DNA of 64,000 nucleotides from NCBI RefSeq assembly GCF_918697865.1, contig NZ_CAKKMV010000003.1, positions 62,001 to 126,000 on the forward strand, read 5' to 3'. Source of the stretch: Massilia sp. Bi118 (GTDB lineage: Bacteria > Pseudomonadota > Gammaproteobacteria > Burkholderiales > Burkholderiaceae_D). Position 1 is the first letter of the stretch, and each line of letters begins with the position of its first letter. The position numbers were made by a program, and so were the translations under genes. This document shows, in pieces, positions 44,159 to 52,250 of this stretch. The notes beneath the pieces were generated by a model. That model was not told the origin of the DNA. It did no database searches and saw nothing but the letters and a program-made list of their open reading frames with translations.

Positions 44159-44257
44159 ATGTTCCTGTTCTTCTCCAACAAGCTGGGCTGCCTCGGATCG
44201 ATCCTGGTGTCGATCCTGGTGACCGTGGTGCTGCTGTTCGCGTTCGGCGTGCTCTAG
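44159..44257 (+). CDS. Tiny single-helix membrane protein
   Basis: 32 aa: a short MFLFFSNKLGCLG head and a hydrophobic helix (SILVSILVTVVLLFAFGVL). GAGAAAGG lies 8 nt before the ATG. It starts 13 nt after the flavoprotein stop. Similar tiny proteins with an N-terminal FFSN-LGCLGS motif occur in other proteobacteria to my knowledge; function unknown. Confidence 0.6.
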   Translation: MFLFFSNKLGCLGSILVSILVTVVLLFAFGVL

Positions 44258-44323
44258 TGCGAAATCATGCAGCTCGGCTACTATAATGACTTGCCATTCC
44301 GGCATGATCACTTGGACGAGCCC

Positions 44324-44815
44324 ATGAAGAATTTCCTGCTGTTCGCCTGCGCCGCCCTGCCCGCCGGCGCCGCCTCCGCCGACGACGCCGCCCTCCTCAA
44401 ATGCCGCGCCCTGCCAGACACCGCCAGCCGGCTCGCCTGCTATGACGCGATTCCGGTAGCCGCCGCGCCCGCTTCGGCGCCTGTGGTGGCTCCTGCTCCC
44501 GCTGCGCCGGCCATGGCAGCCGCGCCCGCCGCGGCGCCCGAGCAACGCTTCGGCCTGCGCCCGGTCGTCAACAAGCAGAAAGACGTGGAGCCGGCCTCGA
44601 TCCGCAGCAGCGTGGTCGGCCGCTTCGACGGCTGGGTGCCGGGCACGATCTTCACACTGGCCAACGGTCAGGCCTGGAAGGTGACCGACGACACCGACGC
44701 CGTGCTGCCCATCATGCAGAACCCGGCCGTGGAAATCACGCGCGGCCTGCTCGGCTCCTATTTCCTGCAGGTCGAGGGTCACGCCAACAGCGCGCGGGTG
44801 GCGAGGGTCAAGTAA
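44324..44815 (+). CDS. Exported hypothetical protein with CR-x-RLACYD motif
   Basis: 163 aa from the ATG at 44324. Signal peptide at 1-18 (FLLFACAALPAGAASA). The mature protein begins with a two-Cys motif, LLKCRALPDTASRLACYDAI, found at the start of several periplasmic proteins; then an Ala/Pro linker (about 45-75) and a C-terminal beta-rich part (VVGRFDGWVPGTIFTLANGQ). A TATAAT lies at 44282-44287. Function not known. Confidence 0.7.
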   Translation: MKNFLLFACAALPAGAASADDAALLKCRALPDTASRLACYDAIPVAAAPASAPVVAPAPAAPAMAAAPAAAPEQRFGLRPVVNKQKDVEPASIRSSVVGRFDGWVPGTIFTLANGQAWKVTDDTDAVLPIMQNPAVEITRGLLGSYFLQVEGHANSARVARVK

Positions 44816-44879
44816 GCGTACTTTGGAGCTCATTTCGTAACACATCGAAGTCGCCTTGGTCTACCAGGAAATGCTGGGT

Positions 44880-45197
44880 ATGGACGAGGCCGTCCGCTAC
44901 CTGGCCCAGGAGGGTGTGCCGAAAGAAACGATTGCACGCGTACTGCTGAGCAGCAACAAGCGCGCACCGCCCATGGCCACCGCGCCGGGCCGATCGATCC
45001 AGGCGCCCTTCGCCGGCTGCCGGCGCAAGAACCATATACACGACGCCATCGTCGAGGCCGCCCTGAAGATCGAAAAGAAGCTCGGCAGGGATCTGGCGCT
45101 GGCCCTGCTCAAGGACGAGCAGGTGCCGGACGAGGTGGCCGCCAGGGTCATCGCCCCGGAACCGCGCCGGATTCGCATCAAACGGCCTGCCGCCTGA
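44880..45197 (+). CDS. Small hypothetical protein
   Basis: 105 aa from the ATG at 44880, which has AGGA about 10 nt upstream; an ATG at 44871 and a TTG at 44856 are alternatives. Residues look helical (VRYLAQEGVPKETIARVLL), then a basic loop and a second helical part (DAIVEAALKIEKKLGRDLAL). Charged, no signal or membrane segment. Family not recognised. It ends 16 nt from the convergent lipoprotein gene. Confidence 0.5.
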   Translation: MDEAVRYLAQEGVPKETIARVLLSSNKRAPPMATAPGRSIQAPFAGCRRKNHIHDAIVEAALKIEKKLGRDLALALLKDEQVPDEVAARVIAPEPRRIRIKRPAA

Positions 45198-45213
45198 GCA
45201 AGCCGGCCAGCGC

Positions 45214-45846
45214 CTAACTCTCCGACGCCAGCGCGATCCGGCGCCGGATCTGCTGCACCGCCGCGGCATCGCCGGCCGCCTGCGCGCGCTGCTCCTGCAC
45301 GCCCAGCCAGGCCAGCAGCGGCCTTCGCCAGCCCTGGTTCGAGGCCGTGTCGACGGCGTTCGCGATGTCGGCCGGCGTAATTTTCCCCGCTTTCATCAGG
45401 GCCCCTGCCGCCACTAGCCGCGCCAGCGGGTCCTGCACGCCGGCCAGGCTGCCGCTAGTCACCACCGCGCGGTGCTGCTCGGGCAGCAGGCCCGCATTCA
45501 ATCCCTGCCACTGGCCCGCCAGATAAGCCGCGTAAGCCTGTTGCGCCGGGGTGGCGTCCGGCGCCAGCGCCGTGTAGCCGGGGCAGTCGTAAACCAGGGC
45601 GGCGGCGCGCGCGGCGCAGCGCACCAGCTCCACTTGCGCCACATTGTCGAAGCGCCCGGTGCTGGCGGTCTCGCGGCGGGCGCGCGCGAATTCGGCGTCG
45701 GCGGCCGCGGTGTCGCCGTGCAGCCAGGCGTCCGTGAAGCCGTCGAGGGCGCTCTTCGCGTTCGGCTGCCAGTCGGGCGGCTGGGGCTTGCTGGCGCAGC
45801 CTGCCAGGGCCAGCGCCAGAAGCATCGTCAGGGCGGTCTTCTTCAT
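45214..45846 (-). CDS. Lipoprotein of the MCE unit
   Basis: 210 aa. Lipoprotein signal MKKTALTMLLALALAGC with lipobox LAGC. The mature part is helical and Ala-rich, with no recognised domain; it is not the DUF330/PqiC type. The start overlaps the MCE gene stop by 4 nt (ATGA), so it most likely belongs to the same lipid-transport unit. It may be attached to the inner leaflet of the outer membrane. Confidence 0.75.
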   Translation of the reverse strand: MKKTALTMLLALALAGCASKPQPPDWQPNAKSALDGFTDAWLHGDTAAADAEFARARRETASTGRFDNVAQVELVRCAARAAALVYDCPGYTALAPDATPAQQAYAAYLAGQWQGLNAGLLPEQHRAVVTSGSLAGVQDPLARLVAAGALMKAGKITPADIANAVDTASNQGWRRPLLAWLGVQEQRAQAAGDAAAVQQIRRRIALASES

Positions 45847-46784
45847 GGCAGCTTGATCTCCTCGTCGCGCTTGAACGGCCATTTGCGGTTGATCTCGTCG
45901 ACCAGCCGGTTCACCTTGCGCAGGCTGGCGTCGACCTCGCCGCGCAGCCGGCCCAGGTCCTGGGTCGCGACCTTGGCGTTGGCGCCGACCGCCTGGGCTT
46001 CGACCAGCACCGCGTCGACCTTTTGCAAAGTCACGCGGGCGTCGGCCAGCACGCCGTTCAGCTGGCGGACCGCGGCCTGGGTGTCGTCCATCACGCCGTT
46101 CTTGCCGAACACGCGCTGGTCGGTCTTGGCGAGCAGCGTGTCGACGCGCTGCAGGGTCTGCAGCAGCTTCTTCGCTTCCTCGTCGCCGCCGAGGGCCGTG
46201 CCCAGCACCCCGTATTTGCCGGTCAGACGGCCGCTCAGGGTCTCGACGTTGCCGAGGGTGTTGGCGATCGCCGAGCCCTCCTGCGTCATGTTCTGCAGGT
46301 TTTCCAGCAGCGTGCGCGCGGTGGCGAGCAGGCGCGGGATCTCGGCGGCGGCGTCGCCGCGCAGCACCGGCCTTTGGGCCTTGTCCGGCAGCGGCGGGTC
46401 GGTCAGGATGCCGCTGTAGGCGCGCAAATGGGTCTGGCCGACCACGCTGCTCTCGAGCGTGAAGACGCTGGTGGTGCGCAGCCACTTGGCGTCCGCGGTC
46501 GGGATATCGACCAGGATGTTGACCTTGGCGTCCTTGCCCAGGTCGACCTGGCGCACGCGCCCGATCGGGAAGCCGGCGAAGGTCATGTCCATGCCGGGGA
46601 TGACGCCTTCGGAATTGTCGGTCACCAGCACCAGTTGCTGGGTGGGTTCGAACACGCCGCGCGCATACATCACGTACAGGAAGAAGCCGGCGATCAGCGC
46701 GCCGATCACGATCAGCAGGATCACCGCCTTCGCTTCGACGTGCTTCGGCTCGTTGGGTAAGTTGTCCGGGACGGTATCCGCCAT
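45843..46784 (-). CDS. MlaD-type MCE domain protein
   Basis: 313 aa. One N-terminal membrane helix (about 20-42, ILLIVIGALIAGFFLYVMYA), an MCE domain (about 45-125; SEGVIPGMDMTFAGFPIGRV) and a long helical C-terminal region (about 150-300). MCE proteins form hexameric rings that carry phospholipids across the periplasm. It is 13 nt after the MlaE-like permease gene and overlaps the lipoprotein gene. Confidence 0.88.
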   Translation of the reverse strand: MADTVPDNLPNEPKHVEAKAVILLIVIGALIAGFFLYVMYARGVFEPTQQLVLVTDNSEGVIPGMDMTFAGFPIGRVRQVDLGKDAKVNILVDIPTADAKWLRTTSVFTLESSVVGQTHLRAYSGILTDPPLPDKAQRPVLRGDAAAEIPRLLATARTLLENLQNMTQEGSAIANTLGNVETLSGRLTGKYGVLGTALGGDEEAKKLLQTLQRVDTLLAKTDQRVFGKNGVMDDTQAAVRQLNGVLADARVTLQKVDAVLVEAQAVGANAKVATQDLGRLRGEVDASLRKVNRLVDEINRKWPFKRDEEIKLP

Positions 46785-46797
46785 GCGCAGTCCTTCT

Positions 46798-47601
46798 TTA
46801 GATATATTTGACGGCCAGCGAACTGGCCTCGATCAGCAGCAGCACGAACAGCAGGCGCAGCGCGCCCGGCTGCACGTTCGAGCGGTGGCGGCGCCGGTGG
46901 CGCAGCATGTCCAGGATCGCGGCGCTCGGGATCACGGCCACGGCCAGCCCGAACAGCACGGTCTTGAAGACGAAGCCCAGGGTCACGGTCGGATCGAACA
47001 CGCGGCCCACGGTGCGGGTGTAGTCGCTCAGGCCCCAGGGCGACAGTCCGTACACATTCAGGTAGGCCAGCACCAGCACGATCACGGTGCTGACCATGGC
47101 CAGGCTCAGCACCGAGAAGGCGTTCGCGATCACCTGCGGCACCAGGTCGCGGCGCACGCGGCGCAGCGTGGCCTCGGCAGCATCGCCGGGCGCCACCCCC
47201 TTCGCCGCGAGGCCCATCGCATTCGCGTCGAAGGCCATGCTGGCGCGCAGGGCCGCGAACATCGCCGCCGACAGCGGGATCAGCTCCAGCACCAGCACCC
47301 GCACCATCATCTCCAGCGCATAGCGCGACAGGCCGTAGCTCTGCGCCGTCACCAGCACGATGCGGATGATGACGAGGCTGACCAGCGCCGTCAGCAGCGT
47401 GAACCAGGGCAGCACCGCCCAGGTGCCGGCATGGATGTAGCGGGAGGTCGCCAGCCGGTTGCCGCGGTGCCAGGTGGACGGCGACATCGCCATCACCAGC
47501 GCCACGGCGCCCAGGTGCAGCATGGCCCACCAGCTGTGCAGATAGCGGACGATGCGGACGCCCCAGTCGCGCGGTTTCAGGTAGATGAGCGAGGTGATCA
47601 T
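46798..47601 (-). CDS. MlaE-family ABC permease
   Basis: 267 aa from the ATG at 47601 (MITSLIYLKPRDW). Five or six membrane helices and the MlaE signature region (ELIPLSAAMFAALRASMAFDANAMG in part, ending in VIANAFSVLSL). It should pair with an MlaF-type ATPase, but none is encoded between it and the MCE gene or elsewhere in the window. It starts 13 nt after the relA stop. Confidence 0.85.
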   Translation of the reverse strand: MITSLIYLKPRDWGVRIVRYLHSWWAMLHLGAVALVMAMSPSTWHRGNRLATSRYIHAGTWAVLPWFTLLTALVSLVIIRIVLVTAQSYGLSRYALEMMVRVLVLELIPLSAAMFAALRASMAFDANAMGLAAKGVAPGDAAEATLRRVRRDLVPQVIANAFSVLSLAMVSTVIVLVLAYLNVYGLSPWGLSDYTRTVGRVFDPTVTLGFVFKTVLFGLAVAVIPSAAILDMLRHRRRHRSNVQPGALRLLFVLLLIEASSLAVKYI

Positions 47602-47614
47602 GCCCCCGTCCGTA

Positions 47615-49861
47615 TCATGTTCGCCGTGCTTCCTGCACGCCCGACACCTCGGCAATCGCGGACAAGGCCTTCTGCAGCTGCCCGGTCGCCCCGATCTCCG
47701 CCGTAAACACCATGCGCGCATGGCCCTTGGCGCTTTGCGTGTTCACGCCGATCACATTGATCTTCTCGCGCGCCAGGACCTCGGAGATGTCGCGCAGCAG
47801 GCCCTGGCGGTCGGAGGCCAGGATGAAAATATCAATTGGGTAGACCGTTTCCTTGTCGGCGCGGCCCCAGTCGGTCTCGATCACGCGCTCCGGCGCCTTC
47901 GACGCCATCTCGCCGAAGTTCTTGCAGCTGGCGCGGTGGATGGACACCCCCTTGCCGCGCGTGACGAAGCCGACGATGGGGTCGGGCGGCGCCGGCTTGC
48001 AGCACTTGGCCAGCATGGTCAGCATGCCTTCGCTGCCGACCACCAGCACGCCCGACTTGGCGCCCTGCTCCACGCTGGACGCGCGGCTCTTGTTGACCAC
48101 CGCCGCGTCTTCCGGCTGCGCGGCCTCGCTCGGGTCGTGCAGCGCGGCCTCGACGTGGCGCAGGCTGAACTTCTCCTTGCCGACCGCGATGAACAGGTCG
48201 TCCACTTTCGCGAAGCCGAGCTTGTGCGCCAGGGCCTCCAGGTTGACCGCGGTCTTGCCTTCGCGCTGCAGCGATTTTTCGACCAGCGCGCGCCCGTGCG
48301 CCAGGGTCTCGGCCAGTTCCTGCGCGTGGAACCAGGCGCGGATCTTGGTGCGGGTCCGGCTCGACACCGTGTAGCCGGGGCTGAGCCAGTCGCGCGAGGG
48401 CCCGGCGCTGCCGGGCGCACCCTTGGCGGTAATGATCTCGCAGGTCTGGCCGTTCTTCAGCGCCGTGTTCAACGGCACCATCACGCCGTCGATCCTGGCG
48501 CCGCGGCAGCGGTGCCCGACCTCGCTGTGCAGGTGGTAGGCGAAGTCGATCGGGGTCGCGCCCTGCGGCAGTTCGAGCACGCGCGCCTGCGGGGTCAGCA
48601 CGAAGATGCGGTCGTCGAGCGTGGTCGACTTCAGCTTCTCGACCCACTCGCGCTGCAGTTCCTCGTCGCCGGCGCCGGTGACGGCATCGGCCACTTCGCT
48701 CTTCCAGGCCAGCAACTGGCGCAGCCAGGCGATCTTCTCGTCGTACTGCTGGCTCTTGAAGTTGGAGCCGCCCTCTTCCTTGTAGCGCCAGTGCGCGGCC
48801 ACGCCGTACTCGGCGAAGTTATGCATCTCCTGGGTGCGGATCTGCACTTCGAGCGGGCGGCCGTCGTCGGCGGTGACGACCGTGTGCAGCGACTGGTAGC
48901 CGTTCGGCTTCGGCCGCGAAATATAGTCGTCGAATTCCTTGGGAATCGGGGTCCAGATGTTGTGGACCAGGCCCAGCACCGTATAGCAGGTCTTGGCATC
49001 GGCGACGATCACGCGGAAGGCGCGCACGTCGTACAGCTCCGTGAAATCGAGCTCCTTGCCGCGCATCTTCTTCCAGATGCTGTAGATGTGCTTCGGACGG
49101 CCGCTGACCTCGGCGCGGATAGAAGCGGCCGCCAGTTCCCGCTGCAGGCGCTCGATCGAGGATTGCACGAAGCTCTCGCGCAGCATGCGCTTCTCTTCGA
49201 GCATCCTGGCGATGCGCTTGTAGGTCTCGGGCTCCATCATCCGGAAGGACAGGTCTTCCAGTTCCCACTTGAGCTGGAAGATGCCGAGACGGTTGGCCAG
49301 CGGCGCGTACAGGTCCAGCACCTCGCTGCCGTAATTGCGTGTCATCTCGTCGAAGCGCTTGATCTCCGCAAAATAACGCAGCGTGGTGACGCAGGACGCC
49401 AGGCGCACCAGCACCACGCGCATGTCGCTGGCCATCGCCAGCAGCATCTTGCGCAGGGTTTCGACCTGAGCCATCGCCTGCTGGGCGGCGTTCTTGCCGC
49501 GTCCGACCGGCGCCTGGCTTGCGGTCAAGTCACGCAGGCGGATCAGCTGGTGCACGCCGTGCACCATGTCGGCCACTTCCTTGCCGAAGCGGTCTTCGAG
49601 CGTCTCGGCGATGACCGGCTCGACCAGGCACAGCTCGAACAGCAGGCCGGCGATGCGGGTCTCGGCATCGGAGCGCAGCAGCGCGAGCGTGACCGCGACC
49701 CCGAGCGAGAACTCGAAGGCGCTCTGGCCCGACGATGCGTGGCGCTCGCCATAGGCTTCGGCGGCAAAATCCAGCGCCGCCTGCACCCGCGCCAGGTCGT
49801 CTGGCCCGAGGCCCGAGACCAGCTGGGTGGTGGCGTCGCCGAGTGCGGCAATCGATACCAT
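47615..49861 (-). CDS. relA: GTP pyrophosphokinase (RelA-type ppGpp synthetase)
   Basis: 748 aa. Domains: degenerate HD hydrolase (about 50-190; the HD pair is replaced, AGLLFELCLVEP), ppGpp synthetase (about 240-370; KKMRGKELDFTELYDVRAFR in part, EFDDYISRPKPNGYQSLHT), TGS (about 400-470), zinc-finger-like CCKPAPPDPIVGFVTRGKG and ACT domain at the C-terminus. The lost HD motif and the EFDD form mark a synthetase-only RelA responding to uncharged tRNA on the ribosome. It is 6 nt after ridA. Confidence 0.95.
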   Translation of the reverse strand: MVSIAALGDATTQLVSGLGPDDLARVQAALDFAAEAYGERHASSGQSAFEFSLGVAVTLALLRSDAETRIAGLLFELCLVEPVIAETLEDRFGKEVADMVHGVHQLIRLRDLTASQAPVGRGKNAAQQAMAQVETLRKMLLAMASDMRVVLVRLASCVTTLRYFAEIKRFDEMTRNYGSEVLDLYAPLANRLGIFQLKWELEDLSFRMMEPETYKRIARMLEEKRMLRESFVQSSIERLQRELAAASIRAEVSGRPKHIYSIWKKMRGKELDFTELYDVRAFRVIVADAKTCYTVLGLVHNIWTPIPKEFDDYISRPKPNGYQSLHTVVTADDGRPLEVQIRTQEMHNFAEYGVAAHWRYKEEGGSNFKSQQYDEKIAWLRQLLAWKSEVADAVTGAGDEELQREWVEKLKSTTLDDRIFVLTPQARVLELPQGATPIDFAYHLHSEVGHRCRGARIDGVMVPLNTALKNGQTCEIITAKGAPGSAGPSRDWLSPGYTVSSRTRTKIRAWFHAQELAETLAHGRALVEKSLQREGKTAVNLEALAHKLGFAKVDDLFIAVGKEKFSLRHVEAALHDPSEAAQPEDAAVVNKSRASSVEQGAKSGVLVVGSEGMLTMLAKCCKPAPPDPIVGFVTRGKGVSIHRASCKNFGEMASKAPERVIETDWGRADKETVYPIDIFILASDRQGLLRDISEVLAREKINVIGVNTQSAKGHARMVFTAEIGATGQLQKALSAIAEVSGVQEARRT

Positions 49862-49867
49862 ACGGCC

Positions 49868-50218
49868 TTAAGGCAGTGCCGCCACGATCACGATCTCCAC
49901 CAGGCAGGCGGGGTTCGCCAGCTTTGCTTCGACGGTGGCGCGCGGCGGCGTGTGGCCCTGGGCGACCCAGCTGTCCCAGACTTCGTTCATGCCCGGGAAG
50001 TGCTCCATGCTCGAGATGTAGATCTGGCAGCTGAGGATGCGGGTCTTGTCGCTGCCGACTTCCGCCAGCAGGCGGTCGACGTGGCCCAGCACTTCGCGGG
50101 TCTGGCCGGCGATGTCCTGGGTGGTGTCCTCGGCGATCTGGCCGGCCAGGTAGACGGTGCCGTTGTGGATGGCGGTTTCGGACAGGCGCTTGCCTACGTG
50201 CAGACGTTTGATTTCCAT
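49868..50218 (-). CDS. RidA family protein (enamine/imine deaminase)
   Basis: 116 aa, typical single-domain length. The family C-terminal signature is present (PPRATVEAKLANPACLVEI with the carboxylate-binding Arg). RidA proteins hydrolyse reactive 2-aminoacrylate-type imines. Directly upstream of relA with a 6-nt gap, so probably co-transcribed. Confidence 0.9.
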   Translation of the reverse strand: MEIKRLHVGKRLSETAIHNGTVYLAGQIAEDTTQDIAGQTREVLGHVDRLLAEVGSDKTRILSCQIYISSMEHFPGMNEVWDSWVAQGHTPPRATVEAKLANPACLVEIVIVAALP

Positions 50219-50230
50219 GTTTCTTCGCTT

Positions 50231-50284
50231 CCTTGGGCCCCCGCCTGCGCGGGGGCGACGGTTAAAAATTCGCGCGGGGCGACG
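50231..50284. repeat. Family A intergenic repeat
   Basis: CTTGGGCCCCCGCCTGCGCG followed by GGGGCGACG (50232-50260), plus a partial second unit CGCGCGGGGCGACG ending at 50284. It lies between the alpha/beta hydrolase stop and ridA. Confidence 0.7.
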
Positions 50285-50285
50285 T

Positions 50286-51164
50286 TTAAGTTAATAAAAA
50301 ATCCCTGACGATCGCGATCTGGTGCGCATGTATCAGGGTCGGCGCATGGCCGACGCCGGGGATCTCGGCCAGTTGCGGCTTCGGTCCCCGCCGCGTCATC
50401 TCTTCGGCCGTCGCGCGCGACAGCAGGTCGGACAGTTCGCCGCGGATCAGCAGGGTCGGGCAGCGGATCGCATCGAAGGCGCCCCACAGCGCGGCCTGGT
50501 CCTGCCCGGCGCGCTCGGGCGTGATCGCGGCGAAAGGCTTGGCCAGGCCGAGGTCGTAGTGGCGCACCCATGCGCCGCCGGGCTCCTGCACCAGCACGTC
50601 GCTGGCCAGCTTGTGCCATTCCTCGTCGCTGTGCGGGCCGAAGGAGCTTGATACTTCCTTCACGAAGCGCGCGCCTTCCTCGAAGCTGGCGAAGCGCACG
50701 TCCTGGCCGATGTATTCGCCGATGCGGGCCATCGTGGCGCCGTCCAGCACCGGCCCGATATCGTTCAGCACCAGGCGCCGGATCGGACTGCCCTCGAGCG
50801 AGGCCAGGATCATGCCGATCAGGCCGCCCATCGAGGTGCCGACCCAGTGCACGGTGCCGTCGTCCCTGTTTGCGGTGGCGCGCGCGATCAGGGTCACCAT
50901 GTCGGCCACGTATTGCGGCACCACGTACAGGTGCGGATCGCGCAGGCGCCCGGAACGGCCGCGCCCGACCACGTCGGGGCAGACCACGCGATAGCGGTCG
51001 CTCATCGCGCGCGCCAGCGCATCGAAATCATCGGCCACGCGGGTCACGCCGTGGACGCACACCAGCACGTCCGGATTGGCCGGATCGCCCCACTCCTTGT
51101 AGGCCATGCGATGCAGGCCGGCCGGCGAACTGCACTGCACGCTCTTCAGCCTCGGTTCGACCAT
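50286..51164 (-). CDS. Alpha/beta hydrolase
   Basis: 292 aa. Alpha/beta-hydrolase fold with nucleophile elbow GTSMGG and catalytic His in GVGHAP near the C-terminus; VCVHGVTR gives the oxyanion-hole HG motif. No signal peptide. Substrate unknown. It is divergent from the 3-hydroxybutyrate dehydrogenase gene across a 135-bp gap. Confidence 0.87.
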   Translation of the reverse strand: MVEPRLKSVQCSSPAGLHRMAYKEWGDPANPDVLVCVHGVTRVADDFDALARAMSDRYRVVCPDVVGRGRSGRLRDPHLYVVPQYVADMVTLIARATANRDDGTVHWVGTSMGGLIGMILASLEGSPIRRLVLNDIGPVLDGATMARIGEYIGQDVRFASFEEGARFVKEVSSSFGPHSDEEWHKLASDVLVQEPGGAWVRHYDLGLAKPFAAITPERAGQDQAALWGAFDAIRCPTLLIRGELSDLLSRATAEEMTRRGPKPQLAEIPGVGHAPTLIHAHQIAIVRDFLLT

Positions 51165-51299
51165 GCCACCTCCTCTTCGTCATCGCATCTTGAACGGCCG
51201 CCAACATTTTAACCGGCGGAGCGATTAGAATTCTACCAAGTCCGGCCGCCTTAGACCGACACAGCACTCCAATCCACTTTGTTCAGAGATGAGGAAGCA

Positions 51300-52106
51300 A
51301 TGAATTCCACTATGCAGTCAGGCATACTTCGCGGCAAGACCGCCCTCGTAACCGGCTCGACCTCGGGCATCGGCCTCGGCATCGCCCGCGCGCTGGCCGA
51401 ACAGGGCGCGAATATCGTGTTCAACGGCTTCGGCGACGCCCAGCAGATCGAGAAGCTGTACACCGATATCGGCCAGGAATTCGGCGTGCGCACCGCTTAC
51501 CACAATGCGGACATGTCCAAGCCGGACCAGATCGAGGCCATGATGGCCTTCGCGGCCGAGAAGTTCGGCGGCGTCGACATCCTCGTCAACAATGCCGGCA
51601 TCCAGCACGTCGCCAACGTCGATGAATTCCCGGCCGAGAAGTGGGACGCCATCATTGCCATCAACCTGACCTCGGCCTTCCACACCAGCCGCCTGGCCCT
51701 GCCCGGCATGAAGCAGAAAAACTGGGGCCGCATCATCAACCTGGCCTCGGTGCACGGCCTGGTCGGCTCCGCCGGCAAGTCGGCCTATGTCGCGGCCAAG
51801 CACGGCCTGGTCGGCTTCACCAAGGTGACCGCGCTGGAAAACGCCCACACCGGCGTCACCTGCAACGCGATCTGCCCGGGCTGGGTATTGACCCCGCTGG
51901 TGCAGAAGCAGGTCGACGACCGCGCCGCGCGCGACGGCATGAGCAACGAGCAGGCCAAGAAGGCCCTGCTGAGCGAAAAGCAGCCGTCCGGCGAATTCGT
52001 CACCCCGGAAGAACTGGGCGCGCTGGCCGTGTTCTTCTGCTCGCCGGCCGCCGACCAGGTGCGCGGCGTGGCCTGGAACATGGATGGCGGCTGGGCCGCG
52101 CAGTAA
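51300..52106 (+). CDS. bdhA: 3-hydroxybutyrate dehydrogenase
   Basis: 268 aa from the ATG at 51300, with GAGGAAG upstream. Short-chain dehydrogenase: TGSTSGIGLG cofactor motif, NNAG, catalytic Ser in LASVHG and YVAAK. The stretches NGFGD and QHVANVDEFP are typical of BdhA, which oxidises 3-hydroxybutyrate released from polyhydroxybutyrate to acetoacetate. A terminator follows 16 nt after the stop. Confidence 0.9.
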   Translation: MNSTMQSGILRGKTALVTGSTSGIGLGIARALAEQGANIVFNGFGDAQQIEKLYTDIGQEFGVRTAYHNADMSKPDQIEAMMAFAAEKFGGVDILVNNAGIQHVANVDEFPAEKWDAIIAINLTSAFHTSRLALPGMKQKNWGRIINLASVHGLVGSAGKSAYVAAKHGLVGFTKVTALENAHTGVTCNAICPGWVLTPLVQKQVDDRAARDGMSNEQAKKALLSEKQPSGEFVTPEELGALAVFFCSPAADQVRGVAWNMDGGWAAQ

Positions 52107-52121
52107 GCCTCCCTTTCCTGG

Positions 52122-52152
52122 AACGGCGGCGCCCCATGTGCCGCCGTTTTTT
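52122..52152 (+). terminator. Rho-independent terminator after bdhA
   Basis: AACGGCGGC (52122-52130) and GCCGCCGTT (52140-52148) form a 9-bp stem followed by T residues. Confidence 0.85.
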
Positions 52153-52215
52153 CATTCAAACCTAGAATAATCGGTCTAGGACGCGATTTCCTGTTGACCT
52201 GGCGATTCGATACGA

Positions 52216-52245
52216 CTCAATATAGACATACTTGTCTATATTGAG
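52216..52245. promoter_or_regulatory. Perfect 13-bp inverted repeat before TonB receptor, candidate operator
   Basis: Arms CTCAATATAGACA (52216-52228) and TGTCTATATTGAG (52233-52245) are perfectly complementary around TACT. It ends 5 nt before the first ATG. AT-rich symmetry with TAGACA/TGTCTA suggests a repressor site, perhaps GntR/HutC type; no such regulator gene is adjacent. Confidence 0.6.
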
Positions 52246-52250
52246 AACGG

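Noticed and set aside
45847-46485. Upstream extension of the lipoprotein frame
   Set aside because: It overlaps the MCE gene in another frame; the lipoprotein signal starts at the ATG at 45846 with the usual ATGA overlap.
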